Assembly: GCF_002150785.1 (NCBI RefSeq)
Contig: NZ_MTAZ01000046.1
Location: 1 to 40,836, forward strand
Reading direction: 5' to 3'
DNA: 40,836 bases
DNA from: Arenibacter amylolyticus
Lineage (GTDB): Bacteria; Bacteroidota; Bacteroidia; Flavobacteriales; Flavobacteriaceae
Below, piece by piece: positions 1 through 10,492 of this stretch. Each line of letters opens with the position of its first letter. Position 1 is the first letter of the stretch. Position numbers and translations under genes: made by a program. The notes beneath the pieces are model-generated. The model was not told the origin of the DNA. It searched no databases and saw only the letters and a list, made by a program, of their open reading frames with translations.

Positions 1-102
1 TCGCCAAATATTTTTAGGGTGTTGCATTGAGGAAAACAGGAAAAGAAACTTAAAGTGCTAAAATTTTTAATAATTCCTTTCAGCACTAAACAATCGTCCT
101 AA

Positions 103-1263
103 TTATAAAAGGTGATTTGGAAAATCTTTCACCTCTTCACAGCATATCTGCTCCATCACCTGCTGTAATTCTGTTTTTAAAAGGGAAATGGTATGATCGC
201 CTCCTTGTGCACCCAAAGCCGCCACTCCGTACATAAAAGAACGCCCCAAGAAGGTGAACTCGGCCCCAGAAGCCAAGGTTCTTGCAATATCCGGACCACC
301 CCTTAAACCGCTATCCATCATCACCTTAATCTGATCGCCGTATTTTTCGGCAATCCGTACCAGTGGCTTGATGGTAGACTCACCAGCATCTAACTGCCTA
401 CCTCCGTGGTTGGATACAATAATCCCATCTAAGCCCAACTTTATGCATTTCTCGGCATCGGCCTCGTTGGCAACGCCTTTTATCACCAATTTACCTTTCC
501 ACATATCGCGGATCGGTTTAATTTTCTCCTCGTTTAATCGGCCTGTAAACGTCTGGTCCATAAATTTCCCCAACTGAGCCAAATCTAGCCCCTTTGGCAT
601 ATAGGGTCGCAAGGTCTCAAAATTAGGCTGCCCGTGTTTTAAGGTGTTCATTGCCCAACTGGGTTTCCCCAATACCTGAAGGATATTCTTCACAGACATC
701 TTTGGGGGCATGGCCAAGCCATTGCGTATATCCCGGGGCCTAAATCCAAAAGTAGGCACATCTGCCAAGATCACTAGCACCGGACATTCGGCTGCTTCGG
801 CCCTTTTAATAATATCGTCCCTTACGCTATCTTCCGTAGGATGGTAGAGTTGAAACCATGCCTTGCCTTCGGTAATTTCACTAATCCGCTCGATACTGCT
901 GGTACTTACCGTACTCAGGATAAAAGGGATATTGTGCTCAAAGGCAGCCTTGGCCAGAATTTCTGGAGAGTTTGGCCACATAAGCCCTTGTAATCCCACG
1001 GGGGCAATACCGAAAGGAGCGTCGTAGGTATGTCCAAACAGTTCCGTTTTCATGCTAGAACCCGTATGCTTGCTTAAATAATAAGGCAAGAGCTCCACTT
1101 CCCTAATTTCGGAAGTGTTCTTATACAGGTTTACATCTTCATTACAGCCCCCATCCAAATATTCGAACGCAAATTTCGGAATCCGTTGCTTGGCCCTTTT
1201 CCTTAGATCGTCTACGGAAGGGTATTTGGTATTTATTTTTATTTCTTTCTTTTTCTCTTGCAT
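103..1263 (-). CDS. lldD: FMN-dependent L-lactate dehydrogenase / alpha-hydroxy-acid dehydrogenase
   Basis: This 386-residue protein belongs to the FMN-dependent alpha-hydroxy-acid dehydrogenase family (TIM barrel). The diagnostic active-site motif SNHGGRQLD is present with the catalytic His at residue 286, followed by the phosphate-binding region DSGLRGGPDIARTLASGA. The length is normal for LldD-type enzymes and no signal peptide is visible, so it acts at the cytoplasmic side of the membrane. Its job is inferred from position: it is the last gene of a fucose catabolic array, and the non-phosphorylating route releases L-lactate and pyruvate, so this enzyme would oxidise the lactate to pyruvate and pass electrons on. 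It starts 48 bp after the mutarotase gene stops. Glycolate or other 2-hydroxy-acid oxidation is an alternative that sequence alone cannot exclude. Confidence 0.85.
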   Translation of the reverse strand: MQEKKKEIKINTKYPSVDDLRKRAKQRIPKFAFEYLDGGCNEDVNLYKNTSEIREVELLPYYLSKHTGSSMKTELFGHTYDAPFGIAPVGLQGLMWPNSPEILAKAAFEHNIPFILSTVSTSSIERISEITEGKAWFQLYHPTEDSVRDDIIKRAEAAECPVLVILADVPTFGFRPRDIRNGLAMPPKMSVKNILQVLGKPSWAMNTLKHGQPNFETLRPYMPKGLDLAQLGKFMDQTFTGRLNEEKIKPIRDMWKGKLVIKGVANEADAEKCIKLGLDGIIVSNHGGRQLDAGESTIKPLVRIAEKYGDQIKVMMDSGLRGGPDIARTLASGAEFTFLGRSFMYGVAALGAQGGDHTISLLKTELQQVMEQICCEEVKDFPNHLL

Positions 1264-1311
1264 AACGCTTACAAAGGGTAATTATTAAATTGGTCATGGA
1301 GCGGTGTACCC

Positions 1312-1641
1312 CTATAACTGAAAGACTTTTTCCATCAACATCCATTTCTCTCCCGGTTTGGCCATGGGAAGTGCCTGTTGGTACTGCCACATTAGTTCTT
1401 CCCACTTTTCATTCTCCGGGTACTTAGCATCGATCAATGCTTTCTTTTCAAAAGTAAAATCGTCATCGACTTCCATTATCATAAACATACGGTTCCCTAC
1501 CCTATAGATCTCCATATTTATGATGCCAGATTCTTTGATGCTTTGTATAATCTCGGGCCATACCTCTTTATGGTATTCTTCATATTTTTTGATCAAGGCT
1601 TCATCGTCCTTTAGATCCAATGCCAAACAATGTCTTTTCAT
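1312..1641 (-). CDS. L-rhamnose mutarotase (RhaM)-family protein, probable L-fucose mutarotase
   Basis: This is a compact 109-residue protein of the RhaM fold, a dimeric ferredoxin-like barrel. Family hallmarks are the N-terminal KRHCLALDL, the YHKEVWPEI segment carrying the probable catalytic His24 with Tyr20 nearby, and the C-terminal PGEKWMLMEKVFQL. The family interconverts alpha and beta anomers of deoxy sugars. It lies 39 bp downstream of the FucP permease and beside a sugar dehydrogenase, so the likely substrate is L-fucose: it would supply the anomer used by the dehydrogenase. It is not related to FucU, the enterobacterial fucose mutarotase, so it looks like a non-orthologous replacement. 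It is cytoplasmic, with no signal peptide. Confidence 0.8.
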   Translation of the reverse strand: MKRHCLALDLKDDEALIKKYEEYHKEVWPEIIQSIKESGIINMEIYRVGNRMFMIMEVDDDFTFEKKALIDAKYPENEKWEELMWQYQQALPMAKPGEKWMLMEKVFQL

Positions 1642-1680
1642 GTGATTTATTTTTAAAGGCTATAAACCATAATTATTGGG

Positions 1681-2994
1681 TTAGGCTAATTTAAGTTCAT
1701 ATTTTCTAAATACTCGGAATCCGTACCATGCAATGTAGATGAAACAAAGCAGTGGAAGGATAAAGGAAAAATTGACCTCTGCAACTCCGGTGATTTTTAT
1801 ATCGTCTACCGCATTACCGCCAAGATCAATGATCATTCCCTGCAGTTTGGGCATTAAGGCGCCACCCACAATGGCCATAACCAAGCCTGCCGCCCCAATC
1901 TTAGACTTCTCTTCTGAAAGTCCGGTAAGTGCTACCCCGTAAATGGTAGGGAACATAATGGACATAAAAAAGGTAATAGCCACCAAGCTGTACAAGCCTA
2001 CCATTCCCTGAATATAGATAGCTCCTAGAGTACATGCACCTGCACAAATCGCAAAATAAGCCAGTAATTTCCCAGGACTTGTAAATCTCAGCACATAGGT
2101 TCCTACAGCGCGACCTACCAAGAACAGTACAAAGGCCAGTATTTGATAATTTGCAGCGGTGTCGCCCTCCATGCCAATAGCCTCTGCATACTGGTAGATA
2201 TAGGTCCAGCACATAATCTGGGCTCCCACATAAAAGATTTGGGCAACTACCCCTAACACATATTTATTATTCTTTGCCAAGCCGTTAAAAGTATCTTTTA
2301 AACTGGGGATTCCGCCTTCTTCCTTGGCTTGCGGCATTTTACTAACTAGAATCAGGAAAAATATGGCCAAAATAACCAACCCCAGCACCACATAGGGATC
2401 TCGTATCACCATTAGGTCCGACGTTCTAATCATCGCTTTCTTTGCCTCCGAAAGCGCGGAGTAATCGTCATAATTGACCGATTGTATTTTTTTAAGTACA
2501 AATTGCTGCGCTACCAATAACCCCAATAGCAAGCCAACGGGATTAAACGCCTGGGCCAAAATTAAGCGCTGGGTAGCTGTTTCCGGGGCTCCCATTGCCA
2601 ATATATAGGGGTTGGCAGTAGTTTCCAAGAATGCCAATCCGAAGGTTAAAATATATAACCCCAAACAAAAGAACCAGAACTGCTCCGTAATGGCCGCAGG
2701 GTAAAAGAGCAAGGCGCCAGCCGCATACAAGGCCAGTCCAATTAACACCCCAACCTTATAGGAATACTTGCGAACAAAGAGGGCCGCTGGCAAGGCCATA
2801 CAGAAATACCCCCCATAAAACGCCATTTGCACCCAAGCCGCTTGGGAATTGGAAAGCTCCAAAACTTTTTTAAAGGCCTGCACCATGGGATCGGTCACTG
2901 CATTGGCAAATCCCCACAGGGCAAATAAGGAGGTGATTAAAATAAAGGGAACAAGCACCTTTTTAGATACAACTGCTGGTCTTTTTTGATTCAT
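1681..2994 (-). CDS. fucP: L-fucose:H+ symporter, FucP-family MFS permease
   Basis: This 437-residue integral membrane protein has about twelve hydrophobic segments and belongs to the FucP branch of the major facilitator superfamily. The first transmembrane helix contains FALWGFANAVTDPMVQAFKK, very like the FucP signature in which an acidic residue sits in the helix. FucP-type carriers bring L-fucose, and also L-galactose or D-arabinose, across the inner membrane with a proton. Its place between the fucose dehydrogenase SDR and the mutarotase makes fucose the natural substrate. It is the inner-membrane counterpart of the SusCD outer-membrane import in this window. The start ATG at 2994 follows a 57-bp gap after the SDR, and the hydrophobic N-terminal helix begins about 14 residues in. 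Confidence 0.88.
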   Translation of the reverse strand: MNQKRPAVVSKKVLVPFILITSLFALWGFANAVTDPMVQAFKKVLELSNSQAAWVQMAFYGGYFCMALPAALFVRKYSYKVGVLIGLALYAAGALLFYPAAITEQFWFFCLGLYILTFGLAFLETTANPYILAMGAPETATQRLILAQAFNPVGLLLGLLVAQQFVLKKIQSVNYDDYSALSEAKKAMIRTSDLMVIRDPYVVLGLVILAIFFLILVSKMPQAKEEGGIPSLKDTFNGLAKNNKYVLGVVAQIFYVGAQIMCWTYIYQYAEAIGMEGDTAANYQILAFVLFLVGRAVGTYVLRFTSPGKLLAYFAICAGACTLGAIYIQGMVGLYSLVAITFFMSIMFPTIYGVALTGLSEEKSKIGAAGLVMAIVGGALMPKLQGMIIDLGGNAVDDIKITGVAEVNFSFILPLLCFIYIAWYGFRVFRKYELKLA

Positions 2995-3051
2995 TGAATG
3001 GTGTTTTTATTTAGTTTATTGGATGGTTACTAGTTACTTAATTTACACCCT

Positions 3052-5405
<2,354 letters not shown>

Positions 5406-5532
5406 ACTATCCATATTAAATATATTAAAGCAACTATATTTTTGCATTGGCCCTGTATTTATTGGTTATATCCCACCACATATATCCTAAAGCAATATAA
5501 ACACTACTTTTTACACCTCAACTATCTAATAT

Positions 5533-6873
5533 TTAATTACTCTCTATCACCGCACCATCTTCACGGTACAGGTCTACCTTGCCATCTAACAATACGGCAA
5601 TTACGGTCATATCCTCATCCAACACATGCTCTGGCACCTTAATGTATTTAATCCCTGGATAGTGGCTCCAATACACCTTCCCTATCACCTGATGCGATAG
5701 TTTAGTGCCTTCACCCACAACCCAAATGCGGTTAATATTATTCTTAAGTCCGCGTAAGACCACTTCCCCTCCAGGATTTCCTTTTACGAATAAATACAGG
5801 ATGTTCTGATCTTTGGACAGGGTGGTAGGTCCATAAAAATGCTCTTTCGGAATTCCCGAGCGTGTACCGTATATGGCTTCTTTATGCTTGTTGGTCCATC
5901 TCCCCAAGCCTTCCAAGATAGCTACTTGCTCTTTTGGAATACTACCATCGCCTTTTGGACCTATATCCAGTAATAGGTTACCCCCATTACTAATGACATC
6001 GGCGAATACCCCTATAATCTGATTGGTGGTTTTGTAATTATGGTCGTTTTTTTGATATCCCCAAGAATCGTTCATAGTAAGGCAGAGTTCCCAAAACTTG
6101 TTCTCAGGCCTTGTAATGGGCATTCCTTGTTCTGGGGTGGCATAATCCCCATGCTCCTTAAGTCGGGAATTTAAAATCGTATTGGGGTTCCTATCCAACA
6201 GCATTTGTCGCACTTTTGGTGCCTGCCAATCTTCGGAGCTGTGCTCCCAGTCCCCATCAAACCAATAAAGATCCGGATTGTAGGTGTCAGACAGTTCTTT
6301 TAGTTGCCCTTGGTAATATTTTAGGAATTTATCCCATCTTTTGGGTTCATCCGCTATTTTATAACGCATGGAATCGCGCGTAAAATGGGTGTAATCGGCA
6401 TAAGACCAATCTGGCAATGAGTAGTAGATTCCCACTTTTAGGTTATTCTTCCGAAGTTCGGAAACAAAGGGGCTAAGTACATCTTTCTTGGACGCTGCAC
6501 CCTTTACCGAGTTAAAATCGCCAAATTTGGAATCCCAGAGTGCAAATCCGTCGTGGTGTTTGGAGGTGATGACCGAGTACTTGGCCCCGCTCTTTTTAAT
6601 TAAATCTACCCAGGCAGTTGGATCATAGTTCTTTGCAGTGAATCCCTTGGTCTGTTTTAGGTAATCCTTATGGGAAATGTACCCGTTAAAAAAAGACCAA
6701 GACTCGTCTATTCCATTCACGGAATAGAGTCCCCAGTGAATGAATATCCCCAGTTTGGCATCTTTAAACCACTCCATTTTCTCCTCATTTTGAGAGGTAG
6801 TTTCCGGTTCTTGTCCTTGTGCAAGATTTGCAGTGAGGGCGAATAAAAAAATAAAAGCAATCAGTTTTCTCAT
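5533..6873 (-). CDS. GH29 alpha-L-fucosidase (single domain, secreted)
   Basis: This 446-residue GH29 retaining alpha-L-fucosidase has a Sec signal peptide (MRKLIAFIFLFALTANLAQG). Family markers are WFKDAKLGIFIHWGLYSV at the start of the barrel, SKHHDGFALWDSKFGDFN, and YWFDGDWEH, which carries the expected nucleophile Asp206. After the barrel there is only a short C-terminal beta region and no extra binding domain. It would release terminal L-fucose from oligosaccharides in the periplasm or outside the cell. The acid/base residue is not well conserved in GH29 and is not assigned here. It lies between the GH95 gene (38 bp spacing) and the sulfatase (127 bp). Linkage preference is unknown. Confidence 0.92.
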   Translation of the reverse strand: MRKLIAFIFLFALTANLAQGQEPETTSQNEEKMEWFKDAKLGIFIHWGLYSVNGIDESWSFFNGYISHKDYLKQTKGFTAKNYDPTAWVDLIKKSGAKYSVITSKHHDGFALWDSKFGDFNSVKGAASKKDVLSPFVSELRKNNLKVGIYYSLPDWSYADYTHFTRDSMRYKIADEPKRWDKFLKYYQGQLKELSDTYNPDLYWFDGDWEHSSEDWQAPKVRQMLLDRNPNTILNSRLKEHGDYATPEQGMPITRPENKFWELCLTMNDSWGYQKNDHNYKTTNQIIGVFADVISNGGNLLLDIGPKGDGSIPKEQVAILEGLGRWTNKHKEAIYGTRSGIPKEHFYGPTTLSKDQNILYLFVKGNPGGEVVLRGLKNNINRIWVVGEGTKLSHQVIGKVYWSHYPGIKYIKVPEHVLDEDMTVIAVLLDGKVDLYREDGAVIESN

Positions 6874-6911
6874 TAGTGTATATATGTATTCTCCTTAGTC
6901 TATTATTTTCC

Positions 6912-9278
6912 TTAGTTTACTTTCTCCAAGGCTGAATTCAACCAGATTTTCTGGTCTTTTTTTAATGCAACTGTGGTTTCAACCTGGTTATATAACAAAT
7001 CTACCTCCGTATTCCTCTTAGCCAAAAGCCCCACTTTCACCAATTTTCCGTCTTTCCATTCCAAATCCAGTTCAACATTTCCGCGGGCTACCAGTCCGGT
7101 TATGGATCCCGATTCCCAGTTTGGGGGCAATGCAGGCAACAACCTAATAAATCCTTCATGGGATTGCATTAGCAACTCTGCTACTCCGGCCGTGTATCCA
7201 AAGTTACCATCGATCTGAAAGGGCGGATGCTCGTCAAACAAATTATCTGCTATAGATATCTGCATCAGTTTTGTGATATTCTCTTGTGCCGACTTAGCAT
7301 CTAGCAATCGGGCATTGAAATTAATCATCCAGGCCCTACTCCACCCGGTACCAGCACCACCGTGCTGTAAGCGGTAATCAATGGTCTTTTGGGCTGCGGC
7401 AAAGGCTTCCTTATCCTTGGAGGTAATAGCAACACCAGGGTGAAGTGCATAGAGGTGCGACATATGGCGATGTCCTTTTTCCGGCTCTTCATATTCCTCG
7501 TTCCACTCTAAAATTCGACCATCTTTTCCAATCTTAACTCCAGGATAGAGATCTTCCAATTTAGTCCTTACCTCTTTAATAAAGTCGTCCTCTATCTCCA
7601 ACACTTGCGCCGCTTCCAAGGTATTCTCAAAAGCTTCCGCTATAATTTGATGCCCCATAGCCGAACCCATGGCCATGGCAACTGGTTTCCCGTCTGCTGC
7701 ATAATAGGAATTCTCTGGGGAGGCTTCGGGATAGGAAATCCACTTTTCACTATTTTCATCCTTCTGCAACCAATCCAAATAAAACTCGCTAATTGTCTTT
7801 AGGAAGGGATAAGCACGATTTTGAAGAAATTCTTCATCTTCTGTGAATTTATAATGTTCCCAATAATGTTGGGCCAACCATCCACCACCGTGGATCCATG
7901 CGCCCCAATAGGTCCTTTCGGCACGCATCCATGCCGTTGCCCACAAATCTGTGGCTTGGTGCATTACCGCTCCCCTATCAATTCCGTATTGCTCCTTAGC
8001 GGTAATTTTCCCCCTTTCGAGTAGGCGGTCTCCAAAATCGAACAAAGGCATATGCAATTCGGAAAGATTGGTCACCTCAGCCGGCCAATAATTCATTTGG
8101 AGGTTAATGTTCAGGTGGTAATCGGCATTCCAAGGTGCCTCTAGGTGGTTGTTCCAAATACCTTGTAAGTTGGCCGGATTGGTTCCTGGCCGTGAGGATG
8201 CTATCAGCAAATACCGACCGAATTGAAATAATTTAGCCGCTAAATCCGGGTCGTCTTTACCGTCCTTAATTCTTTGTAGTCTAACATCCGTAGGAAGGGA
8301 ATCTAATTCCTTACCTCCCAAGTCTAAAGCAACTCGGTTATACAAGGAAGAATAGTCTTCAATATGCCTGTTCAATAGACTTGAAAATGTTTTCCCCGCT
8401 ACGCTTTTTAGGGTTTCAATATTTTTGGTTTTATAATCATCCGAATAAAAGGAAGTGTTGGCCACAAGGTAAATGGTAGCTTCTTTCACTCCTTTTAAGG
8501 ATAAGGATCCATTATTGGCAACTACTTCCCCTGTGGTATTTTCCACCTTTAGTCGAGTTTCAAATTTCACCCCGTAATCGATTGGAAATGGTTGGGATTC
8601 GCGCTTCCCCCCGTACTGGGTTACCATTCCCAGCATACTAATTTCGGAATCCGATGGATTGGAGGTGGTGACGGTTTTATGTCCGTGATCTTCGGGCCGA
8701 TCCAGCCTCAGGTCAAAATCCATTCCCTCAGCAGCGGTGGTACTTAAATGAATTACCATAAGGTCATCTGCATGGGAAGAAAATACTTTTTCAGAATATT
8801 CGGCTCCATTACTGGTATACGTCACTTCTACCAAGGCATTGTTTAGATCTAAAGATCTTTTGTAGTTTTCTACCTTCTTATCCCCTTTAAAATCGATAAA
8901 AAGATCGCCCATAGTCTGGTGTGATCTCACCACCGTTTTATAGGAAAACTTATCCATATAGGTAGCATCTACTTCATGTGGGTTTCCCTCCCTTAACAAT
9001 TTTCTAAAATGTGCTAGGTCCTCTGGCGTTCCTTTGGAGTCGCCCCAATCCGGACCACCTGGCCACATTGAGTCCTCGTTAAGCTGAATGCGTTCGTTAT
9101 TGGGGTCTCCAAAAACCATAGCTCCCAACCTACCATTACCAACGGGCAGGGCTTCCATCCATTGGGAAGCGGGTTGAGCGTACCATATTTCATTAGAGGC
9201 AGTCTCCTTTTCCTGAGTCTGGCAACTGTAGATAGTGAATACAAGTAGTGTAAGTAGTAGCGTTTTAATCTGATTCAT
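6912..9278 (-). CDS. GH95 alpha-L-fucosidase lipoprotein
   Basis: This GH95 inverting glycosidase has about 788 residues. The start chosen is the ATG at 9278, which gives the lipoprotein signal MNQIKTLLLTLLVFTIYSC; the ATG at 9293 adds five residues. The N-terminal domain has EALPVGNGRLGAMVFG and the LNEDSMWPGGP element. By comparison with the Bifidobacterium AfcA enzyme, the active-site block HLNINLQMNYWPAE supplies His388, Asn390 and Asn392, SPEN supplies the probable acid Glu522, and QIDGNFG supplies the probable base Asp690. All key positions are canonical. The retained His favours fucose rather than L-galactose at the -1 site, since GH95 L-galactosidases are reported to differ there. It would cleave alpha-1,2-type fucosyl linkages at the cell surface or in the periplasm. 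It follows the hairpin at 9366-9402, so it may open a second transcript. Confidence 0.92.
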   Translation of the reverse strand: MNQIKTLLLTLLVFTIYSCQTQEKETASNEIWYAQPASQWMEALPVGNGRLGAMVFGDPNNERIQLNEDSMWPGGPDWGDSKGTPEDLAHFRKLLREGNPHEVDATYMDKFSYKTVVRSHQTMGDLFIDFKGDKKVENYKRSLDLNNALVEVTYTSNGAEYSEKVFSSHADDLMVIHLSTTAAEGMDFDLRLDRPEDHGHKTVTTSNPSDSEISMLGMVTQYGGKRESQPFPIDYGVKFETRLKVENTTGEVVANNGSLSLKGVKEATIYLVANTSFYSDDYKTKNIETLKSVAGKTFSSLLNRHIEDYSSLYNRVALDLGGKELDSLPTDVRLQRIKDGKDDPDLAAKLFQFGRYLLIASSRPGTNPANLQGIWNNHLEAPWNADYHLNINLQMNYWPAEVTNLSELHMPLFDFGDRLLERGKITAKEQYGIDRGAVMHQATDLWATAWMRAERTYWGAWIHGGGWLAQHYWEHYKFTEDEEFLQNRAYPFLKTISEFYLDWLQKDENSEKWISYPEASPENSYYAADGKPVAMAMGSAMGHQIIAEAFENTLEAAQVLEIEDDFIKEVRTKLEDLYPGVKIGKDGRILEWNEEYEEPEKGHRHMSHLYALHPGVAITSKDKEAFAAAQKTIDYRLQHGGAGTGWSRAWMINFNARLLDAKSAQENITKLMQISIADNLFDEHPPFQIDGNFGYTAGVAELLMQSHEGFIRLLPALPPNWESGSITGLVARGNVELDLEWKDGKLVKVGLLAKRNTEVDLLYNQVETTVALKKDQKIWLNSALEKVN

Positions 9279-9307
9279 TTTTAGATCTTCCAATTTTGTT
9301 AAAGCTC

Positions 9308-9345
9308 ACAGTGGCTTCAACTCATAAAAAAATGAGTGAAAACTG
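9308..9345. promoter_or_regulatory. Inverted repeat upstream of GH95
   Basis: ACTCAT (9320-9325) and ATGAGT (9332-9337) are perfect arms around a loop of six A bases. The pair is flanked by ACAGT (9308-9312) and ACTGT (9341-9345). It lies 30-70 bp upstream of the GH95 start at 9278 on the minus strand. It could be an operator or a leader hairpin. No partner sequence elsewhere was identified and no promoter match was found nearby, so the role is open. Confidence 0.3.
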
Positions 9346-9365
9346 TCGTTTTCTTTAAAGCAGGA

Positions 9366-9402
9366 AAAATGGCCCTCAACATTTTCTGGAGAGGGCAATT
9401 TT
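9366..9402 (-). terminator. Hairpin terminator between the FAH hydrolase and GH95 genes
   Basis: The stem pairs 9366-9377 with 9391-9402 (11 of 12 pairs, GGCCCTC core against GAGGGC, one mismatch), with a 13-base loop. It is flanked by A-runs on one side and T-runs on the other, so it could act in either direction. On the minus strand it lies 13 bp past the FAH hydrolase stop and is followed by CATTTTTCC. It would end, or partly attenuate, the upstream fucD-to-hydrolase transcript. Confidence 0.6.
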
Positions 9403-9414
9403 ATTTTTAATTTA

Positions 9415-10272
9415 TTATCCTTGATAGGCTTTGGCGGTCTGCTTAGAGGTACCCAATCCTTCAATACCCAACTCTACCACATCTCCTGGTTTTAGGTACT
9501 TTGGGGGATTAAATCCTAATCCCACTCCAAAGGGCGTACCGGTAGAAATAATATCCCCTGGTAGAAGGGTCATAAACTGACTGATATAGCTTACCACTTC
9601 CTGTACGTTAAAAATAAAGTCGGACGTTGAGCTATCCTGTACGGTTTCCCCGTTTAGCTTTAACCACAGGTGTAGGTTATTGGGGTCTTTAATCTCATCT
9701 TTCGTGGCGATAAATGGCCCTAGGGGAGCAAAGGTATCACAGCTCTTACCCTTTACCCACTGACCTTCGCGCTCTATTTGAAATTCTCGCTCGCTATAGT
9801 CGTTATGCAAAACATAGCCTGCAACGTGATCCATGGCGTCTTCCTTGGAAACATAGGATGCTTTTTTCCCGATAACCACTGCCAATTCTACTTCCCAGTC
9901 TGTTTTTTCACTTCCTTTAGGAATAATTACGTCATCATTGGGACCAACAATGGCGGAAGTTGCCTTGAAGAAAAGTACGGGCTCTTTAGGAACCGCCATA
10001 CCACTTTCGGCCGCGTGTTTAGCGTAATTGAGTCCAACACACACTATTTTTGAAGGTCTAACCAATGGCGCTCCCAATCGCACTTCCTGGCCTACTACCG
10101 GACAACTTCCTTCATTATCCTTTAACCAAGCTGCTAATTGCTCTAAACCATCCGTTCCAAAGAAATCCTCGTCAAAATCCCTTCCAAATGCAGAAACATC
10201 CAGTCGCTTTCCATTTTCCAACTGCACTCCTGGCTTTTCCTTTCCTACCTCTCCAAATCGAATTAATTTCAT
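9415..10272 (-). CDS. FAH-family hydrolase, probable 2,4-diketo-3-deoxy-L-fuconate hydrolase
   Basis: This 285-residue fumarylacetoacetate-hydrolase-family protein carries the metal-binding set expected for the fold: Glu127 and Glu129 in DWEVELAVVIGK and Asp158 in LHNDYSERE. The family motifs VCVGLNYAKHAAESG, GKSCDTFAPLGP and LLPGDIISTGTPFGVG follow. In the non-phosphorylating fucose route this family cleaves 2,4-diketo-3-deoxy-L-fuconate to pyruvate and L-lactate. The assignment rests on family plus its neighbours, fuconate dehydratase and the keto-deoxy-fuconate dehydrogenase. It is cytoplasmic, with no signal peptide. It starts 220 bp after the GH29 stop, with the palindromic and tandem repeats lying between. 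A generic acylpyruvate hydrolase is possible but fits the context less well. Confidence 0.85.
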   Translation of the reverse strand: MKLIRFGEVGKEKPGVQLENGKRLDVSAFGRDFDEDFFGTDGLEQLAAWLKDNEGSCPVVGQEVRLGAPLVRPSKIVCVGLNYAKHAAESGMAVPKEPVLFFKATSAIVGPNDDVIIPKGSEKTDWEVELAVVIGKKASYVSKEDAMDHVAGYVLHNDYSEREFQIEREGQWVKGKSCDTFAPLGPFIATKDEIKDPNNLHLWLKLNGETVQDSSTSDFIFNVQEVVSYISQFMTLLPGDIISTGTPFGVGLGFNPPKYLKPGDVVELGIEGLGTSKQTAKAYQG

Positions 10273-10334
10273 CTTCTTATTGTTTTAAATTGATTTTTAT
10301 TCTAAATGTTTCAAATACTATCCGCTAGTTGGTA

Positions 10335-10417
10335 ACCGATTTCGAATACCCCTGCCTACCGGTAGGCAAGCTCAATCTCCTACAAATCGGTGGCGGAGTT
10401 TACCTGCCCAAGGCAGG
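10335..10417. repeat. Nested palindromic (REP-like) intergenic element
   Basis: Outer arms ACCGATTT (10335-10342) and AAATCGGT (10384-10391) enclose a perfect 16-bp palindrome, TGCCTACCGGTAGGCA (10353-10368). A second hairpin, CCTGCC-CAA-GGCAGG, follows at 10403-10417. It is GC-richer than its surroundings and sits between two cotranscribed minus-strand genes (GH29 upstream, FAH hydrolase downstream). In the transcript it would fold into stable stems, as REP elements do. Confidence 0.6.
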
Positions 10418-10449
10418 CGGAGTCGAAGCCACAATTCTGAATTCTCACT

Positions 10450-10491
10450 ACTCAGTACTCAGTACTCAGTACTCAGTACTCAATACTCAGT
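10450..10491. repeat. 7-bp tandem repeat, six copies (ACTCAGT)
   Basis: There are six consecutive heptamers in register: 10450, 10457, 10464, 10471, 10478 (variant ACTCAAT) and 10485. A seventh partial copy runs into the TAG stop codon of the GH29 gene (10493-10495 on the minus strand). Each unit pair contains the palindrome AGTACT. The array is an intercistronic microsatellite able to change length by slippage. Confidence 0.9.
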
Positions 10492-10492
10492 A

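Noticed and set aside
54-87. AGTGCT/AGCACT pair as a terminator after the lactate dehydrogenase
   Set aside because: The stem is only 6 bp with a 22-base loop and no clear T-run on the minus strand.
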